This document shows positions 21,889 through 35,000 of a stretch of 39,296 nt of DNA, piece by piece (position 1 is the first letter of the stretch; the number at the start of each line of letters is the position of its first letter). The position numbers were made by a program, and so were the translations under genes. The notes below the pieces were generated by a model, which was not told the DNA's origin, searched no databases, and saw nothing but the letters and a program-made list of their open reading frames with translations. The stretch is from NCBI GenBank assembly GCA_027604685.1, contig JADHYX010000201.1:1-39296 (forward strand), read 5' to 3'. This DNA comes from Lobulomyces angularis (lineage: Eukaryota; Chytridiomycota; Chytridiomycetes; Lobulomycetales; Lobulomycetaceae).

Positions 21889-24800
21889 ATGCTATCCCAG
21901 CTAAATTCCACAAAGTATAATAACAAAGCAATAAAAAATTCAATTCCTCCATTTCCGGATATAGACATTCATCAAAATAATCTACAAAATAATTTATTTG
22001 GTAGGGAATCAATTGAAAAAAAAGGATTACTATTTATTTTATTTTACTTTATTTTTTTTTTTGGGAAAAGATCTATTACTTTACTTAATATATTTTTATT
22101 TTAAACATTAGACCATAATGAAAACGAAATTACGAAAGGAAATCCACATTTTGAAATACAGAATGAGGATGAGGCAATTCCTACAAATCAAATCCATATT
22201 TCGTATTATTCAAGGCCAGGAACTTGCAGTACAGTATGTAATTTATCTAGGCCAGAAACAGCAGTAAATAAAGTAAAAAATGGGGGAAAAAACCGTTATT
22301 CTCGACCTGAGACCGCAATTAACAGAATACCACTGAGAAAACATTTAAGCAGACCAGATACCGCCGTAAGTAAATTTTTACCTTCAGAGAAGTCTAGACC
22401 AAAAACAGCAACAGCAATAAGACCAGTTTCCTCTTTAAAAAAAAGTGACAAAAAAAAAATTGAAGAGTGCAGAGGAAAATTTAGCAGAGTTTCAAACTAT
22501 TTTGGAGTAGAAGAAGTAAAAGAAGAAACTATTATTAAATCTGAGGTAGCTTTTTTTTTTTTTTATTTTTTTCGAAATTAAAAATCTGTCCTTTTTCAAC
22601 AAATAGGGAATTTTTAAACTTATTAGTAGAAACCAAATTCCGTCTGATGTAGATTATTCGGAAGGTGTTTCTAGTGTTGCTCCTAAACCTATTTTTTATG
22701 ATATTTTTCATCAATTACCACTATCAAATTTAAATTTGGCAAAAGTTGAAAGAGAAATAGAAAAAAAAAAAAAGAAATTAATTACAAAAGAAGCACAATT
22801 TCACAGAATTAAAGACCACATATTTATAAACGAATGTGATACGCTAGTTTTAGAAAGTTTTAAAAGGTCGATTGGATATGGAAAAGAAGAAAAACCACCT
22901 TACGAGCTAACAAGTAACTTCAATTGAAAAGAATTTTCACATTATTTTTTTTTTAAATTTAACTTGATTTCTTTATATAAGGACACAATTCGGATGTGAC
23001 AACAGCGAGCGACCCACGATGCTTTGAATATTTAACCTTTTCGAATGGATATGTTATTGCTTCAAAAGAAACATTCAATATCTTAAGGAGAAATTTTGAT
23101 AACTTTGTATTAACTGAATACATTGTTGATAATATAGAAAAGTTGTGCCAAGAATACCGAAGTAATATTTTTTTATAAAAATAATTAAAATTGAAACAAA
23201 TAAAATAAAAAAAAAATATCCCATCTTTTCTTAGTTCCTTTTGCGGTTATTAGAGTCAAAAAATTAATTGAACTAGTGTTAAATCCATTATGGAGTGGAA
23301 AAATTTCAAAAAAAAATCTTTTAGCTTTATTGGGAAATGACGAGGTTAGTAAAAAAATAATTAAGAAATTAATTTTTTATTTTACCATGTTAAAACATTA
23401 TTTTTATATTAAAAAAATTATTAAGCCAATCCAATATTTAAAAAAAAAAGTTAATCTACGTGCTTCCTCTTCTTGTGTACTTTATTATCTACATAGACTT
23501 TTTAAAACCTACATGATAAGGTATACTTGCTATAATAAATGATTAATGTAATTTTTATTAATTTTTTTTATCCATTGCTACATTTATTTTCAAGAAAAAA
23601 TTATCTAGTATATTTAGGATTAGTTAAAGCAGGAAGAAAGATTTTGTTTTATTGGAAAAAAAAAATGGCTTTTAGAAAATTACGTCAAATGATTGCTGCA
23701 ACAAACTTGCTTCACTTAGAAAAAGCAAAAATGTTAGAAGCAAACTTTAAAAATAATTTTAAATGGAAATTTGTAACTGAAAAGAAAAGAGAAAAGTATT
23801 TTTAAATGTACCAATAACTTTTTTTAATGATTATTTTTTTTTTTTTTATTTTTTTAAGAGTAATAATCCATATTGGCTCGGTAGCTACAGGAAAGTATAC
23901 AGATGAAATGCAAGATTTACAATTTGGAAGGTAATTTTCTGAAATATTTTATTTTATTTTTGTTTCTCAAAATAATTTTCTTTAATGAAGAATAATGGAT
24001 GTTAATGAGCCAAATGTAACAATTATTTACATCATCAGAAATTTCAGTGTAGCAGAAAACCTAAACTTTTGGAACCTAATAGATTCCAAGTATAGAACTT
24101 TGATTTCTTCAAAAAGACTACATATCATTGTGCCTGAGGTTGCCAAATTTTTTCCTAAAAATTCTTCACTTTCAACTATGCTATATTGTAGCTCAAAAGC
24201 ACTAAAAAAAATTAAAAAAATAGTATCAAATAAACCTGTATATATTATACCCTCTCATGTAAATCAATTTGACTACAATATTAGTGGGGTAAAAATATTT
24301 TTTACATAATTTTTATTTTATTTTTTTTAATGAATATATCAAAATTTAAACAATATTATTTTTATTTATTTATCTTTTTTTTTAAGCTACTTGGAATACC
24401 TTTGTGCTGTCCAATAAATCGTGGCATCACACAATTTTACAATTCGAGATCTATGGAAAGAGGTTTAATGGAATGTTTAGAAATTTCTATACCACCAGGT
24501 TATTTTTTTTTTTAAAATTTTTTTGTATTTAACAAAACAAAAACTTTTTTAGGAGAAATTTTTTTACCTCATCAATCAATGTCAATGTTATGTCAGAGAT
24601 TAATTAATTTATTAAAGACTTTTGATTCTTCCTTTTGGGTTTTCAAATTAAACGAAGATTATGTGGATTTAATGGCTACCTTAGGTACAAATAAGAAAAA
24701 TTATTTATTTAGATTGTAGTGGAATAAAAAATCAAATTGATGATATAACCTTGGAGGATCTTCAAACAATTATAAATTTGAATTCAAGTATAAACGATCA

Positions 24801-26787
24801 AAAAACCAGTAGCGAATTTTTTTTTGACCGCTTTTTGCATAATGGTGGTGTAATTGAAGCATTGCCTTTGGATCAGCCGTGTAGATTTTCTAGAATTTTT
24901 TTTCAAATTTTTCCTCAAGGTAATATTAACTTAATTGGAACGATGGATGTGGTAAAGAAAAATAATAAAAAAAAAATTAATACATAAGTTTTTTATTTTT
25001 TTTTTGTAATTTGCAGTTCAAGTCTGAAAAAAACCAAGAATTGGGATGTGCGATGCCCCAGCAAACGGTTCCTCCTCTAACAGTTTTGGAAATTTGTTCT
25101 AAAGTAGGAAAAAACTTGTTTAACAAGGGAATCTATGGTTACTGCCAACTGGAAACTGTAGTTTTTGATATGGTAACAACAAAAAAAAAATGAATAATTT
25201 ATTTTTATTATTATTTTTTTTAAGATAAAAACATTTGAAACCACTTTGTGGTTTACTAGTATTAAACCATACATTACCAAATCATTTTCAATTTTTACTG
25301 GTTTTCAGTTTTCCATCTGCTCAAAATTTGACAGTTCAGCAGGTTATCTAAAATTTGATGCAACAAATTGTGATAATTTAAAATTAAGATATTTGAACAA
25401 AATAGAGTATACTGATATGGTAAAAAATTATTTAATTTAAAAAAAATAAAATGAAAATAAGTTAACTAATTTTTTTCTTTTTGGTTTTGTTAAAAAAGGT
25501 GCAAGTTAAAAAAAAATCACAACCAGAAACCAATATAAAGTTAGAAAATAGATTTATATTGTATATAAATAATTTTTACAGTGATGCATTCATAACAAAA
25601 AAGGATAATTTAAGTGCTTTGGGAATAGATAATGAAATAAAATTTGATTATAAACAAAAAAAAGGATCTCTTTTTTCAGTTTTTGATAATCAGTTTGAAC
25701 CAAACGTCGTTAGTTTATGCTGTGTTTCTGATAATGTTATCAATAGCCTTGAAATGTTTTTATATAACATGATGATTTTTAATCAAATTTTTACTACAGA
25801 AAAGTTAAAGAAAAATAACTTTATGGTATAAATTTTTTCAATATTTGTTTTTTTTTTTTTTTTTTACCCGTTTTTTTTTTTTTTGTTTAAAAGGAAATTG
25901 CAAAGGCACTGGTCAATGAATTACAACTACATAGCTTAAGGACTACAAAAAAACGAAACGTAAAAGAAAGAAAAAAACCAAATTGGGAAATATCCAATGA
26001 AACGAATGATATCAGTTTAAAAAAAGATGTTGTGACTCATCATCGAAAAACATCTCTTGTACCCGACGTAAGTGAAAAGTCAACCATTTTTGGTGAAAAA
26101 TTTGATGAGGAAGACTTGAAGGAATTTAACCTGGTTTATGAGGTAGAGGAATCTGAGGGAGAGGAGGAAACCACAAAGGAGGTAGACAAGTGTGAGCTGG
26201 ACAAATTTTTAGAAGCGTTTATTTGTTTGCCAGATTATAATAAATTGCAATTGGACTGGACAAATGTGGAAAATTTAACTCACAGTAAAACAAATTTTAA
26301 AGACCATTTTGAGCGCAGTCTGGAATGTAGAAAGCTAGTTAGAGCTAGTCCACCATCGCGGCAACTTAGGCAGTTTGAAGATTTTGGCAAAGAGGTTAAC
26401 TTTTTTTATATATGTAGTTCAAAATTTTTTCTTAACCTTTACTTCAAGGAGGAACAACTTAAAAGTTTTAAGGTACCACCTAGAGAAAGAATAAAAACTG
26501 GAATTTACAGTGATGTCCAGTATGTTGCCTTATTGGTAAATAATATATTTATTTCTTTAATTGTTATGTCTTATTTTTGTTTTTACTCTTATGTTTTATT
26601 ATTATTTTAAAAGGAAAAAACAGTTGAAAAAGAGATGGAATTAGAAGAAGTTGAAAGATTGAATCAAATAAAAAAAGAAAAAAAGATATTGAGACAGATT
26701 GCCCACAATAAACTTGTATTTGAATTTGTGTTAAAAGAATTGCTGGATTTATTTATTAAAAGATTTGCACATTATAATTATAGTTGA
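21889..26787 (+). CDS. IQCH-like protein (flagellar/ATP-grasp-like), multi-exon
   Basis: IQCH (IQ-motif-containing H) is a large protein of sperm flagella and other motile cilia lineages. About 17 exons join here, with a product well over 1,000 aa. The N-terminal part carries five SRPxTA-like repeats (22205-22430). Middle exons give DPRCFEYLTFSNGYVIASKE, PFAVIRVKKLIE, WKKKMAFRKLRQMIAATN, IIHIGSVATGKYT and NVTIIYIIRNFSVAENLNFW. Later ones give NKPVYIIPSHVNQFDYNISG, LLGIPLCCPINRGITQFYNS and FWVFKLNEDY, which match the nucleotide-binding core of IQCH-like proteins as I remember them. The Lys-Leu-Asn context is typical of ATP-grasp folds. The C-terminal part (from 25895) is a charged extension ending RFAHYNYS at 26785-26787; it follows an open splice junction, but it could be a fused or separate gene. 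Identification rests on motif recall, not an alignment. Confidence 0.7.
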
Positions 26788-27039
26788 TAAAAAAAAAAAT
26801 ATCAATTATGGTGAATAGTAAAAAGAAAATTTAAAAAGAAAAAAAAGTTAACTTTAGTATTGTATGTAGTTTATTTATTGTATTTTGCTTAGATTAATAG
26901 TAATGCATATATTAAAAAAAAGAAAACAAAAAAAAAACAAAAGAATATGAACATTTCAAATACAAAAAAAAATATTTTTGTGATTAGATTAAACATTTAT
27001 GAAGAAACATGCCTATTTTTTTTTTTTTTTTTTTTTTAA

Positions 27040-29614
27040 TTACTTTTTTTCATTTAATTCAATTTCGATATTTAATCTATGCTCAATTTCCTCTGTTAAT
27101 TTAAAGTAGGTTAGCTTTGCTAAATTTTCATACCGATATTTAAAAGTTTCCATTTCAAAAAAATATTTTTCTTTTAATTTTTTTTCTTGGTAATAAAGAT
27201 TTTTTAGATTTTTCAGTTCATGTAAAAGTTGCAGATTGAGATTTCTCTCTTTTATAAATTTTTTTTCTATTTCTTGTTTCATTTCTTCGGAATATATCGT
27301 TTCCCACGTTTGTTGTTTTTTTTCAAAAAGATCAATCTGGTTATTATTTTTTAATCTGGAATGCCTTTCGTTTATAAAATTCTCAACTTTTTCACTCGGT
27401 GGTACATTACAGAGGTTCATGTCGTTTTGTTTAGAACAAATAATATTGGAATTTTCTAATTTTGGACTTGTGAAGCCACTATCAAAGGAATCAATTGATG
27501 ATGATATTTCATTATATTCTGTCAGTTCATTATTTTCAACGGACTTTGCTTCAATTAGTCGGTCTTCAGTGCTGTTGAACTCATCAAGAGATGACGATAT
27601 AATTTCATCAGGTAAATTAATTTCTTTAAAGTTACCGATATCTTTTTTTTTTAATAGTTCAACTACAGCGTTTTTAATTTCAGTTTTTTTTAAGCAAGGA
27701 GTAAATTCCAGAACTTCAACTGGATTCGCTTTTTCTCCTGTTCCATTTGCAGTTTGGGTTGCAACTGAAACTGGCTGTGATGTTTGAATGTGCTGGCTAG
27801 TTTTTTCAAATTCGTAGGTTTGGGTTTTTGAATTTACCTGAGCCGGTTTATATAAACTAGCGTTTCTTTTAAATGTAATTTCTTCCTTACTATTAGGTAG
27901 AAAACCTTTAACTGGTGAAGAAATTTTTGTCAAGGTACCAGAATTATTTCTAATTTGATTTATAACAGAACGGTCTAACTTCGCTTCAAAGACTTTACCA
28001 AATCTCTTATCGTATTTACTCAAGTGAAAAAAAAATTTCGCCGTAGAAGAGTCTTCGTTTAGCTTTTCTGGTAAATTTATTAACTTTTGGTTTTTTTTTT
28101 TTGTTGAAATTATTAAATCATCATTGGAATTACTACTAATCTTTAAATTATTTTCTTTTTCTTCATTTGTTAAAGTTTCAACTATAGTTTGGCTTTGTAT
28201 GGATGATTTTTTTTTTGGTGTTGAAGAAATTGTTCCATAAGAGTCATTGCAATTTTTTGCACGCATTTCTATGGTCTGAATACTCTTAACATTTGTTGTA
28301 ACATTAGCGGATATATCAGTGTTGGATTTGCTTCTGGTAAAGAGTCCACTTAATATTCCCCTGCTCTTTTTTTTTTGTAGAGTACCTACCGTAGCTGATT
28401 TTGTTAGTAATGGTTCTGTGCTGTGTAAAAACTCCCTGTTAATTTCAGAGATTTTGTCAATTGATGTAGAATTAGAATTTTCTGACAATTTACGTTTAGA
28501 CGTAATTAAAGTGTTGCTATCGAAATTTCGGAGTGAAGAGGCTTGGTTCAAAGAAGTGGTAAGTTTTCGCACTGACTTGGAGAATAAACTGCTACGTGAA
28601 AAGGAATGAAACTGTTCTTCTCTCGGAGGATTTTTAAATATGTCCTCTTCTTCACTAGAAAAAGATGAATTTCTAAGAAATTCAAATATTGTGAGTTCTT
28701 TTTTTTTGGAATTTGAAGTCCCAAATCGGTTTTCGTTACTATAACCTTGAATTTCATCATCAACTGTGGAAGAAGACTTGGGTAAAGTTGGACAAGAACC
28801 CCTGTGTCGTAATCTGCGTTCTTGAAAACGATCATGCTCTCCATTTAATGTGAATGAGCGCGACGTTCTTAATTTCTTGGTTGGTAAATGCGAAGAAGCT
28901 ACTGTGAGAAAATTAATTTCGTTTTTTATTGTTTCTGGTTTCAAAGGTACCGCTTTTTCAACTACATATCGGTCTAATGGTTGCATACTATATTCTGGAA
29001 AATAATTTTCAACTTCTTTACATGGTAGCTGCTGATCACTGGCATCAGATAACTTAGAAGAATTAACTAAAAAAAAATAAAGATTAAAAATTGAAAAATG
29101 GAGGAGAGCTGGTATTTTTTTTAATTCTTTTTTTACACAAGTTTGTTGCTCCAATACTATTTAAGTTGACATTATTATCTAACATTGTAACTGGTTGCGC
29201 TGTTACACATGTTGCAGTTCCACTATTCTTTTTTTTTTAAAAAAAACGTCAAAAATTAAAAAAAAAAAAAGATTAAAAAGAAAAAAAATAATTTTATAAT
29301 TTTTAATACCTTCTCCTGATTCTTTAATTTGCTTGTAATAGAAAAATCCATCGTTGTATCATTGAATTTATTTATACTTTCAGTTGAAGCATTCTGAAAA
29401 AAAAAAAAAAAATTTTAGAAATTTTAAATTATCAATTTCCATTTCTTCCTATTTTTATTTTTTTCTGACTTACTGTAGCTTCAGTTTTTTTTTTATTAAA
29501 GTTAGTTCCAGTGACAATTAACTTTTCAAAACTTTTTCTTGAAAATAATGTAAAATCGGAATCACCAAGGGGAAAAAAGTTTAAAATGGAATCATCATCT
29601 TTCATTTTTTCCAT
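27040..29614 (-). CDS. Ser-rich protein with C-terminal coiled coil, unrecognised
   Basis: Four exons run from the ATG at 29612-29614 (MEKMKDDDSILNFF) through two short exons to the main exon that ends at 27040. The introns are around 29410-29475, 29250-29310 and 29070-29145, with T-rich acceptors. The product is about 760 aa. It is mostly disordered and rich in Ser, Thr and Lys, with patches such as SRSFTLNGEHDRFQERRLRH and KKKSRGILSGLFTRSKSN, which resemble basic phospho-regulated sites. The last 110 residues form a clear coiled coil (EEMKQEIEKKFIKERNLNLQ and onward) rich in Glu, Lys and Leu, ending NEKK. I see no catalytic motif. A cytoskeletal or scaffold role is possible but unsupported. 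Confidence 0.75.
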
Positions 29615-29911
29615 TTTTTGGTATTATAATGATTAATTTTTTGAATTTTATGTATTTAAATAAAAAAAAGTTTAAATTTTTTTCTATCAAAAAAAATCTT
29701 AAAAAAACTTTTAATACTCCTTTTTACAAAATAAAAATGTCATTAATATCTTTCTCTACTACAACATTTAATTTTGCATAAAGTGTACTAATAGTAAATT
29801 GTACTATTAATTGATCAAGTAAAATATAAAAACATTAGTTAAATTTTATTTAAAAAAGAGTAATAATAATGATGCACTATCATCTATATTAATATAATTT
29901 TAAAATCTAGA

Positions 29912-30673
<762 letters not shown>

Positions 30674-31015
30674 TCAATTTTCTAAAGTAAAAAATTAGCT
30701 CCTGAAAACAAATATAAATCATGAAGGAAAAGGGAAGAGAAAAAGTAAATTGATGGCGGTGTTTTAAGATAGGCGATATAATATGTAACATAGATTGGTG
30801 GTAAATTAAGTGGATAGTTTGAGCTCCTTAGTAACGAAAGGATAAGCAGTTTAATGCTATTAAAACCATTAATAATATCTTGAGTTTGAGTGAATTTGGT
30901 TTTAAAGCGGATAACTACCAGTAAGTTTGATGTGAAAGGGATTTTCAAAATCTTTAACTATCTCAAAAAAAAAAAAAAAAAAAGCTTATTTCGATAAATT
31001 TTGGTAGAAAATTTA
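30674..31015. other. RPS5 5' flank, no gene seen
   Basis: This is the probable RPS5 promoter and 5' untranslated region on the minus strand. An 88-codon minus-strand frame (30682-30948) has no recognisable pattern. An A run lies at 30965-30982, next to the transposase remnant. Confidence 0.5.
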
Positions 31016-31514
31016 TTAATACTTACTGGGTTTTTCATTTAATATTATAACTTCTTTTAATCTAATTTCTACACTATCAGATAAACCATCTAACAAATTT
31101 TTAACGATTTCCTCCCAAATCTGGAGCATTTGTTCAATAAGTTCATTTTTGGTCTTGCGTATTCCAAATATTTTTTGTCCTCTATTCTTCACAATAACCC
31201 ATAGGTTCTTTATAGGACTCATATCTGGACTCTGTGGATGACAGTCAAGGGTTGGAATCTTGTTTTTTGTGAGAAAATTGTGTATATAATTTTGTTTTAT
31301 GACAAGCATTACCCCTCATAAACACCATATTGGCAGCTTTAATTACAGGTAATATGTAAACCACCAGAAGAGTTTCTTTATAAGCATAATGCTTTTGGTT
31401 GCCTTCTAAAGCTAGAAGGACTAATCCAAAAGCTGGGAAGCATCTCAAAACAAAACCCCAAATCCCTTGTTGAATTTTGTAGGGTAAAATAAACCCTTGG
31501 AATTTAAGGAACAT
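31016..31514 (-). mobile_element. Dead Tc1/mariner-type transposase fragment
   Basis: Two overlapping minus-strand frames together match the catalytic core of Tc1-type DDE transposases. The first frame (down to 31245) has FVLRCFPAFGLVLLALEGNQ and then VFMRGNACHKT where a Gln-Asp-Asn-Ala block is expected. The second (31309-31016) has IPTLDCHPQSPDMSPIKNLW. The frames are out of register by a net loss of two bases (or gain of one) around 31250-31305. The second catalytic Asp is replaced by Gly (codon 31311-31313) and the final Glu by Lys (31208-31210). The N-terminal DNA-binding part is missing. No terminal inverted repeats or TA duplications could be recognised. The fragment is inactive. Confidence 0.85.
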
Positions 31515-31549
31515 TTAGAAAATTCTTTTTTACTTTTTAAAAAATTCTA

Positions 31550-31892
31550 ATGGATATTGATCAGTGCAGCTGGACCATCGCACCAACTGTAAGAAAAAAA
31601 AACTAAAATGAGGTGCTTTTTTTTTTTATTTTTTTTCTACAGGTGCTGCCTTCAACTTTTGGAATGAACATGCCTCTTTTTAACAAAGACCCTTCACTGA
31701 TAACTACTATTGATATGCACACTCAAGGTATATAATAAATTTTTGAAAAAAAAAAAAAAAAAAAAAAATGTTGCACAAAGATTTTGTTATTTGTTTCTAC
31801 TGTTTTTAAGAAGTTTGATTTTTATATTAAAATTAATTAACTTAAATTTTTTTTTCTAAATATAATCTCCATTTTTATTGGTTTCAGAGTAA
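31550..31892 (+). CDS. Candidate tiny spliced gene (42 aa), unrecognised
   Basis: Three exons (31550-31588, 31643-31727, 31888-31892) would encode a 42-residue protein beginning MDIDQCSWTIAPT and containing TFGMNMPLFNKDPSLITTID. Both introns have GTAAG/GTATA donors and T-rich CTACAG/TTTCAG acceptors, and the frame is kept. An in-frame TAA lies about 12 bases before the ATG, so the protein does not extend upstream. The composition (Pro, Met, Asp, Trp) is unlike the surrounding A/T sequence. I do not recognise it. It could instead be a relic exon pair. Confidence 0.5.
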
Positions 31893-32034
31893 TAAAAAAA
31901 AAGAATAAAAAAGAAGTATAATTACAAAAAATTAAAATTAAATTTTTTTTTATAGAAAAAGAAAAAATTTAAAAATTTTTATATATTTTCACCAAAATAA
32001 AAAAAAAAAACTCATTATCAAAAAATGGCATTTA

Positions 32035-32993
32035 TTACTCTATTTCTGTTGCAGCACCGTTATCCATCTCATCGTAATCCTCATCATCCTCTTCTTCTTC
32101 ATCCAAATCATTTTCATTATCCATCGCCATTGCAACGTCGTCTTCCTGAATATTTTCATTATTTAGCTTCTCATCTTTCTGAAACTCGGCTTTATCATCA
32201 ATCACATCATCCCATTGTATTCGGTACTTGGTAACCCGCGGTTTGTCTACCAAAATATTTCTTATAATTTGTTGGTAATCATGTTTTAAAGGGGGAGTTT
32301 CATTAAGTTCCGGATTTTCGTATTCATCTAAAAAAAAAATGATAATTAAAATCTTTGTAAATTTATTTTATTTAATAAAAAAAATACTTACTGTTAACAT
32401 AATATCCAATTCTAAGTTGTAATTTTTATAAAAAGTGAAAATAAAATTTTGAAAAAAAAAAAAAAATCAGAAGGTTATACCTTATAAATTCATTTTCTTG
32501 ATAAGAACAAGTTAAAAGAATGGCAGTAATGCCTAAAACATCGTCATGAGGAATTTTTTCAGGTATAGGAGCATTTGCCTAATGGTAAATAAAAAAAAAA
32601 ATTTAGAATAAAGAATAAAAATTTCTTACAGAAAAAATAAATTGATTCACACCTACTGGAATGGGACCAACTAAGATAGATTCAAGCTTAACATTAAAAA
32701 ATAAAGTTTTAAAAAACAAAAATTAATTTTTTTTTTTTTTTTTTAAAACAAAATTAAATTAAAAAAAAAATAAAAAACTTTAAGTTATATTGAGTTTTAT
32801 AGTTATTAATATTATTTTTTTTTACTGTTTGATCATATGCTTCGGAATTTGGACTTCCAACGTAGGTAAGTTTGAATTCTACGTCATCTTTCAGTGGTGA
32901 ATTCAGTTCAAATGTAATGTTAAAGCTTAACTCATCAGTAAATTTTGCAGGGTTATTTAATACTTCAATGTTTTGAAATGTCACTAATGACAT
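32035..32993 (-). CDS. ASF1: Histone H3-H4 chaperone ASF1
   Basis: ASF1 hands histone H3-H4 dimers to CAF-1 and HIRA during chromatin assembly and disassembly in the nucleus. Five exons splice in frame. The first gives MSLVTFQNIEVLNNPAKFTD and ends KLTYVGSPNSEAYDQT. Then follow LESILVGPIPVGVNQFIFS, NAPIPEKIPHDDVLGITAIL, IRIGYYVN and NEYENPELNETPPLKHDYQQ. The immunoglobulin-like core is complete. The tail after the core (about 45 residues) is very acidic (EEEEDDEDYDEMD), as in fungal ASF1, and ends ATEIE. Length (about 200 aa) is normal. Confidence 0.95.
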
Positions 32994-33191
32994 TTAAAAA
33001 AATTTTTTATTAAAAAAAAAAAAAATTTTTTTCCTTTTTTTTTTTTACAAGGGTTTCATATTTAATATAAAGAGAGAAGATTTTTAGAGATTTACTTAAA
33101 AAAAATATTTTTAATTTTTTTATTTTCTTCAATCTAAGTATAAAGTTTATATATATATAAATAACATTAAATAATAAAAGCATTAGTTTAA

Positions 33192-35000
33192 TCACATAAA
33201 CCAACCTCCTACACTCCTTACTGCCGATCTAGCTAACCATCCCCCTAACTCTATAGCATTGGCGCCAACATCCATCAGCCTTCTAGTGTAGCCCTCTCCT
33301 ACTTCCAAATTATTAGCGTCATTGTCATGATGTAAAGCAGCATAATATTCATCAAGCTGTCAATATCATTTTTTAATCAAAAAAGTAGTTTTAGTAAAAT
33401 ACCTGTTGTTGCGTCATTAGTCCGGTAGGGTTTCTTGATCGATGGGTATCTCGCATATTGGTTCTTAATGTAGTGGTGGTATTTTTTTGAGCAGTAGGCT
33501 CAGGAACAGGCATTTGATTGTTATTTTCAAATTTTTGTAATGCAATTAAGTTTGAGTTTGAATTTAAATAGTTCCTGCTATTTAGAAAATTTAGGCTCTT
33601 TGTGCTCTCATTTCGAACAACGTTTCTCTTTGGTATAATTTTTTCCCACACATCCTTATCAACACCTTTAGGTAGTACTTGAAAGTTTACTTCGTCATCT
33701 GACTTTCCGTCATCTTCCAAGGTACTGGTTTCATCATCAGAGTCATCAGATTCGTCTAACAAAAAGTTAAGTTTAACACCTCTGCCAGTTGGACTGTCTA
33801 TCTTATACGGTGATTTTGGCGATGAGATGCTGTCTTTATCACCACATTTTGTTTTTATTGAGCCAATATCCTCCTCAGCACCGTTGTCATTGTTGCCCTC
33901 CTTAGTGCACTTTACAACCAAATCTAACAAGTTGGAAGTAGAATTACTTGGAGATAAGCTTCTCTTCATGGGTATTTTTATCTTATGTGGGCGAGAATTG
34001 TGAATTTTTGGAATTTTTATATCATCTTCACCAACATATAACCTATTTTCAACATTTTTGCTGAATCTGATTTGCTTTAAATAAGTAGGCGATCTACTTG
34101 AATCACAATTCTCATAAGTAGGTTGACTTGAATCAGCTGAAGTATTTATACGCTCCACCCTTTTTCCACGTTTATATATCTGTGGTAAGGATCTAAAAAC
34201 AAAATATAAATATGTATTTATTTTTTTATTAATAAAAAAAAACATGAATAAAAATTATAATTACTTTGAGTTTGTATAAAAAAAAGGTCTCTCAGTGGGT
34301 GAGTCAGATGCATCGTCCCTAGAGTTCATAGAGTGTTTTTTACACAACTTAGTTTTGCTTTCGACCTTTTGTATGGAAAGCATCAAAGTTGTTGGGCTTA
34401 AATCTGCATCACTGTTTTCGTCAAAAACATCTGTACACTTCAAATTTGTATTTCTAACTTTTAAACGTTTGTTTTCCAAGTATATCTCGCGTAACATTTG
34501 TAAAAAGTCATCCTCATCTGACCTCTTTTTTAAAACTGGTTTTAAATTTTCTTTGCAGATTGGAATTTTTTCAGACTTGATACTTTTTTCGGTACAAGAT
34601 GAGTTTTCTTCGGTGGCAGCATATTGGGCTTCTAAAATTGGTAAAGGGTCATATGTATGAAATGGACCGTATAACCAAATCACATCACTTTCCTTTTGCC
34701 TGTGAAAACAATTTAAATTTTCCTATAAAAAAAAAATTATCTTTTTTACCAATTTAATTCATATGGATGAATTTGCTGTAATTTATATTTAGTTTGAAAA
34801 AATTTTCTCCAACTTGCATTTTCAAGTCTTGAAAAAAAAATTAAAATTTTAAAACAGTTAAAAAAGTTTTTTTTTTACCTTCTTCCATTGACAATAGAAT
34901 CTTTATGTCGTGTGGAATATTTCCAGCTAGTATGCAAATCAAATAAATCAAAATTGTAGGAAAAATAATCGACTTGGGAAGGAATTGCGTTAACAGTCAT
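33192..35000 (-). CDS. REG1-like protein phosphatase 1 regulatory subunit (DUF1752)
   Basis: Yeast Reg1 and relatives target the PP1 catalytic subunit in glucose signalling, acting on Snf1/AMPK. Five exons give about 530 aa. The start at 34998-35000 is followed by VDYFSYNFDLFDLHTSWKYS and, across an intron, GRRLENASWRKFFQTKYKL, the hallmark of DUF1752 (the fungal GATA/AreA-type domain). Farther on, KQIRFSKNVENRLYV (34063-34077 for KQIRF) fits the PP1-docking RVxF pattern and the sequence around it in Reg1. Acidic Ser clusters (DESDDSDDETST) and the short last exon (33192-33360, ending GGWFM) complete it. Function is inferred from the domain and docking motif. Confidence 0.85.

Noticed and set aside
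27236..27787. 183-codon plus-strand frame
   Set aside because: Antisense shadow of the coiled-coil gene; no start context, splice signal or family match.
30682..30948. 88-codon minus-strand frame upstream of RPS5
   Set aside because: No family match and it lies in the expected RPS5 5' flank; composition typical of A/T-rich noncoding sequence.
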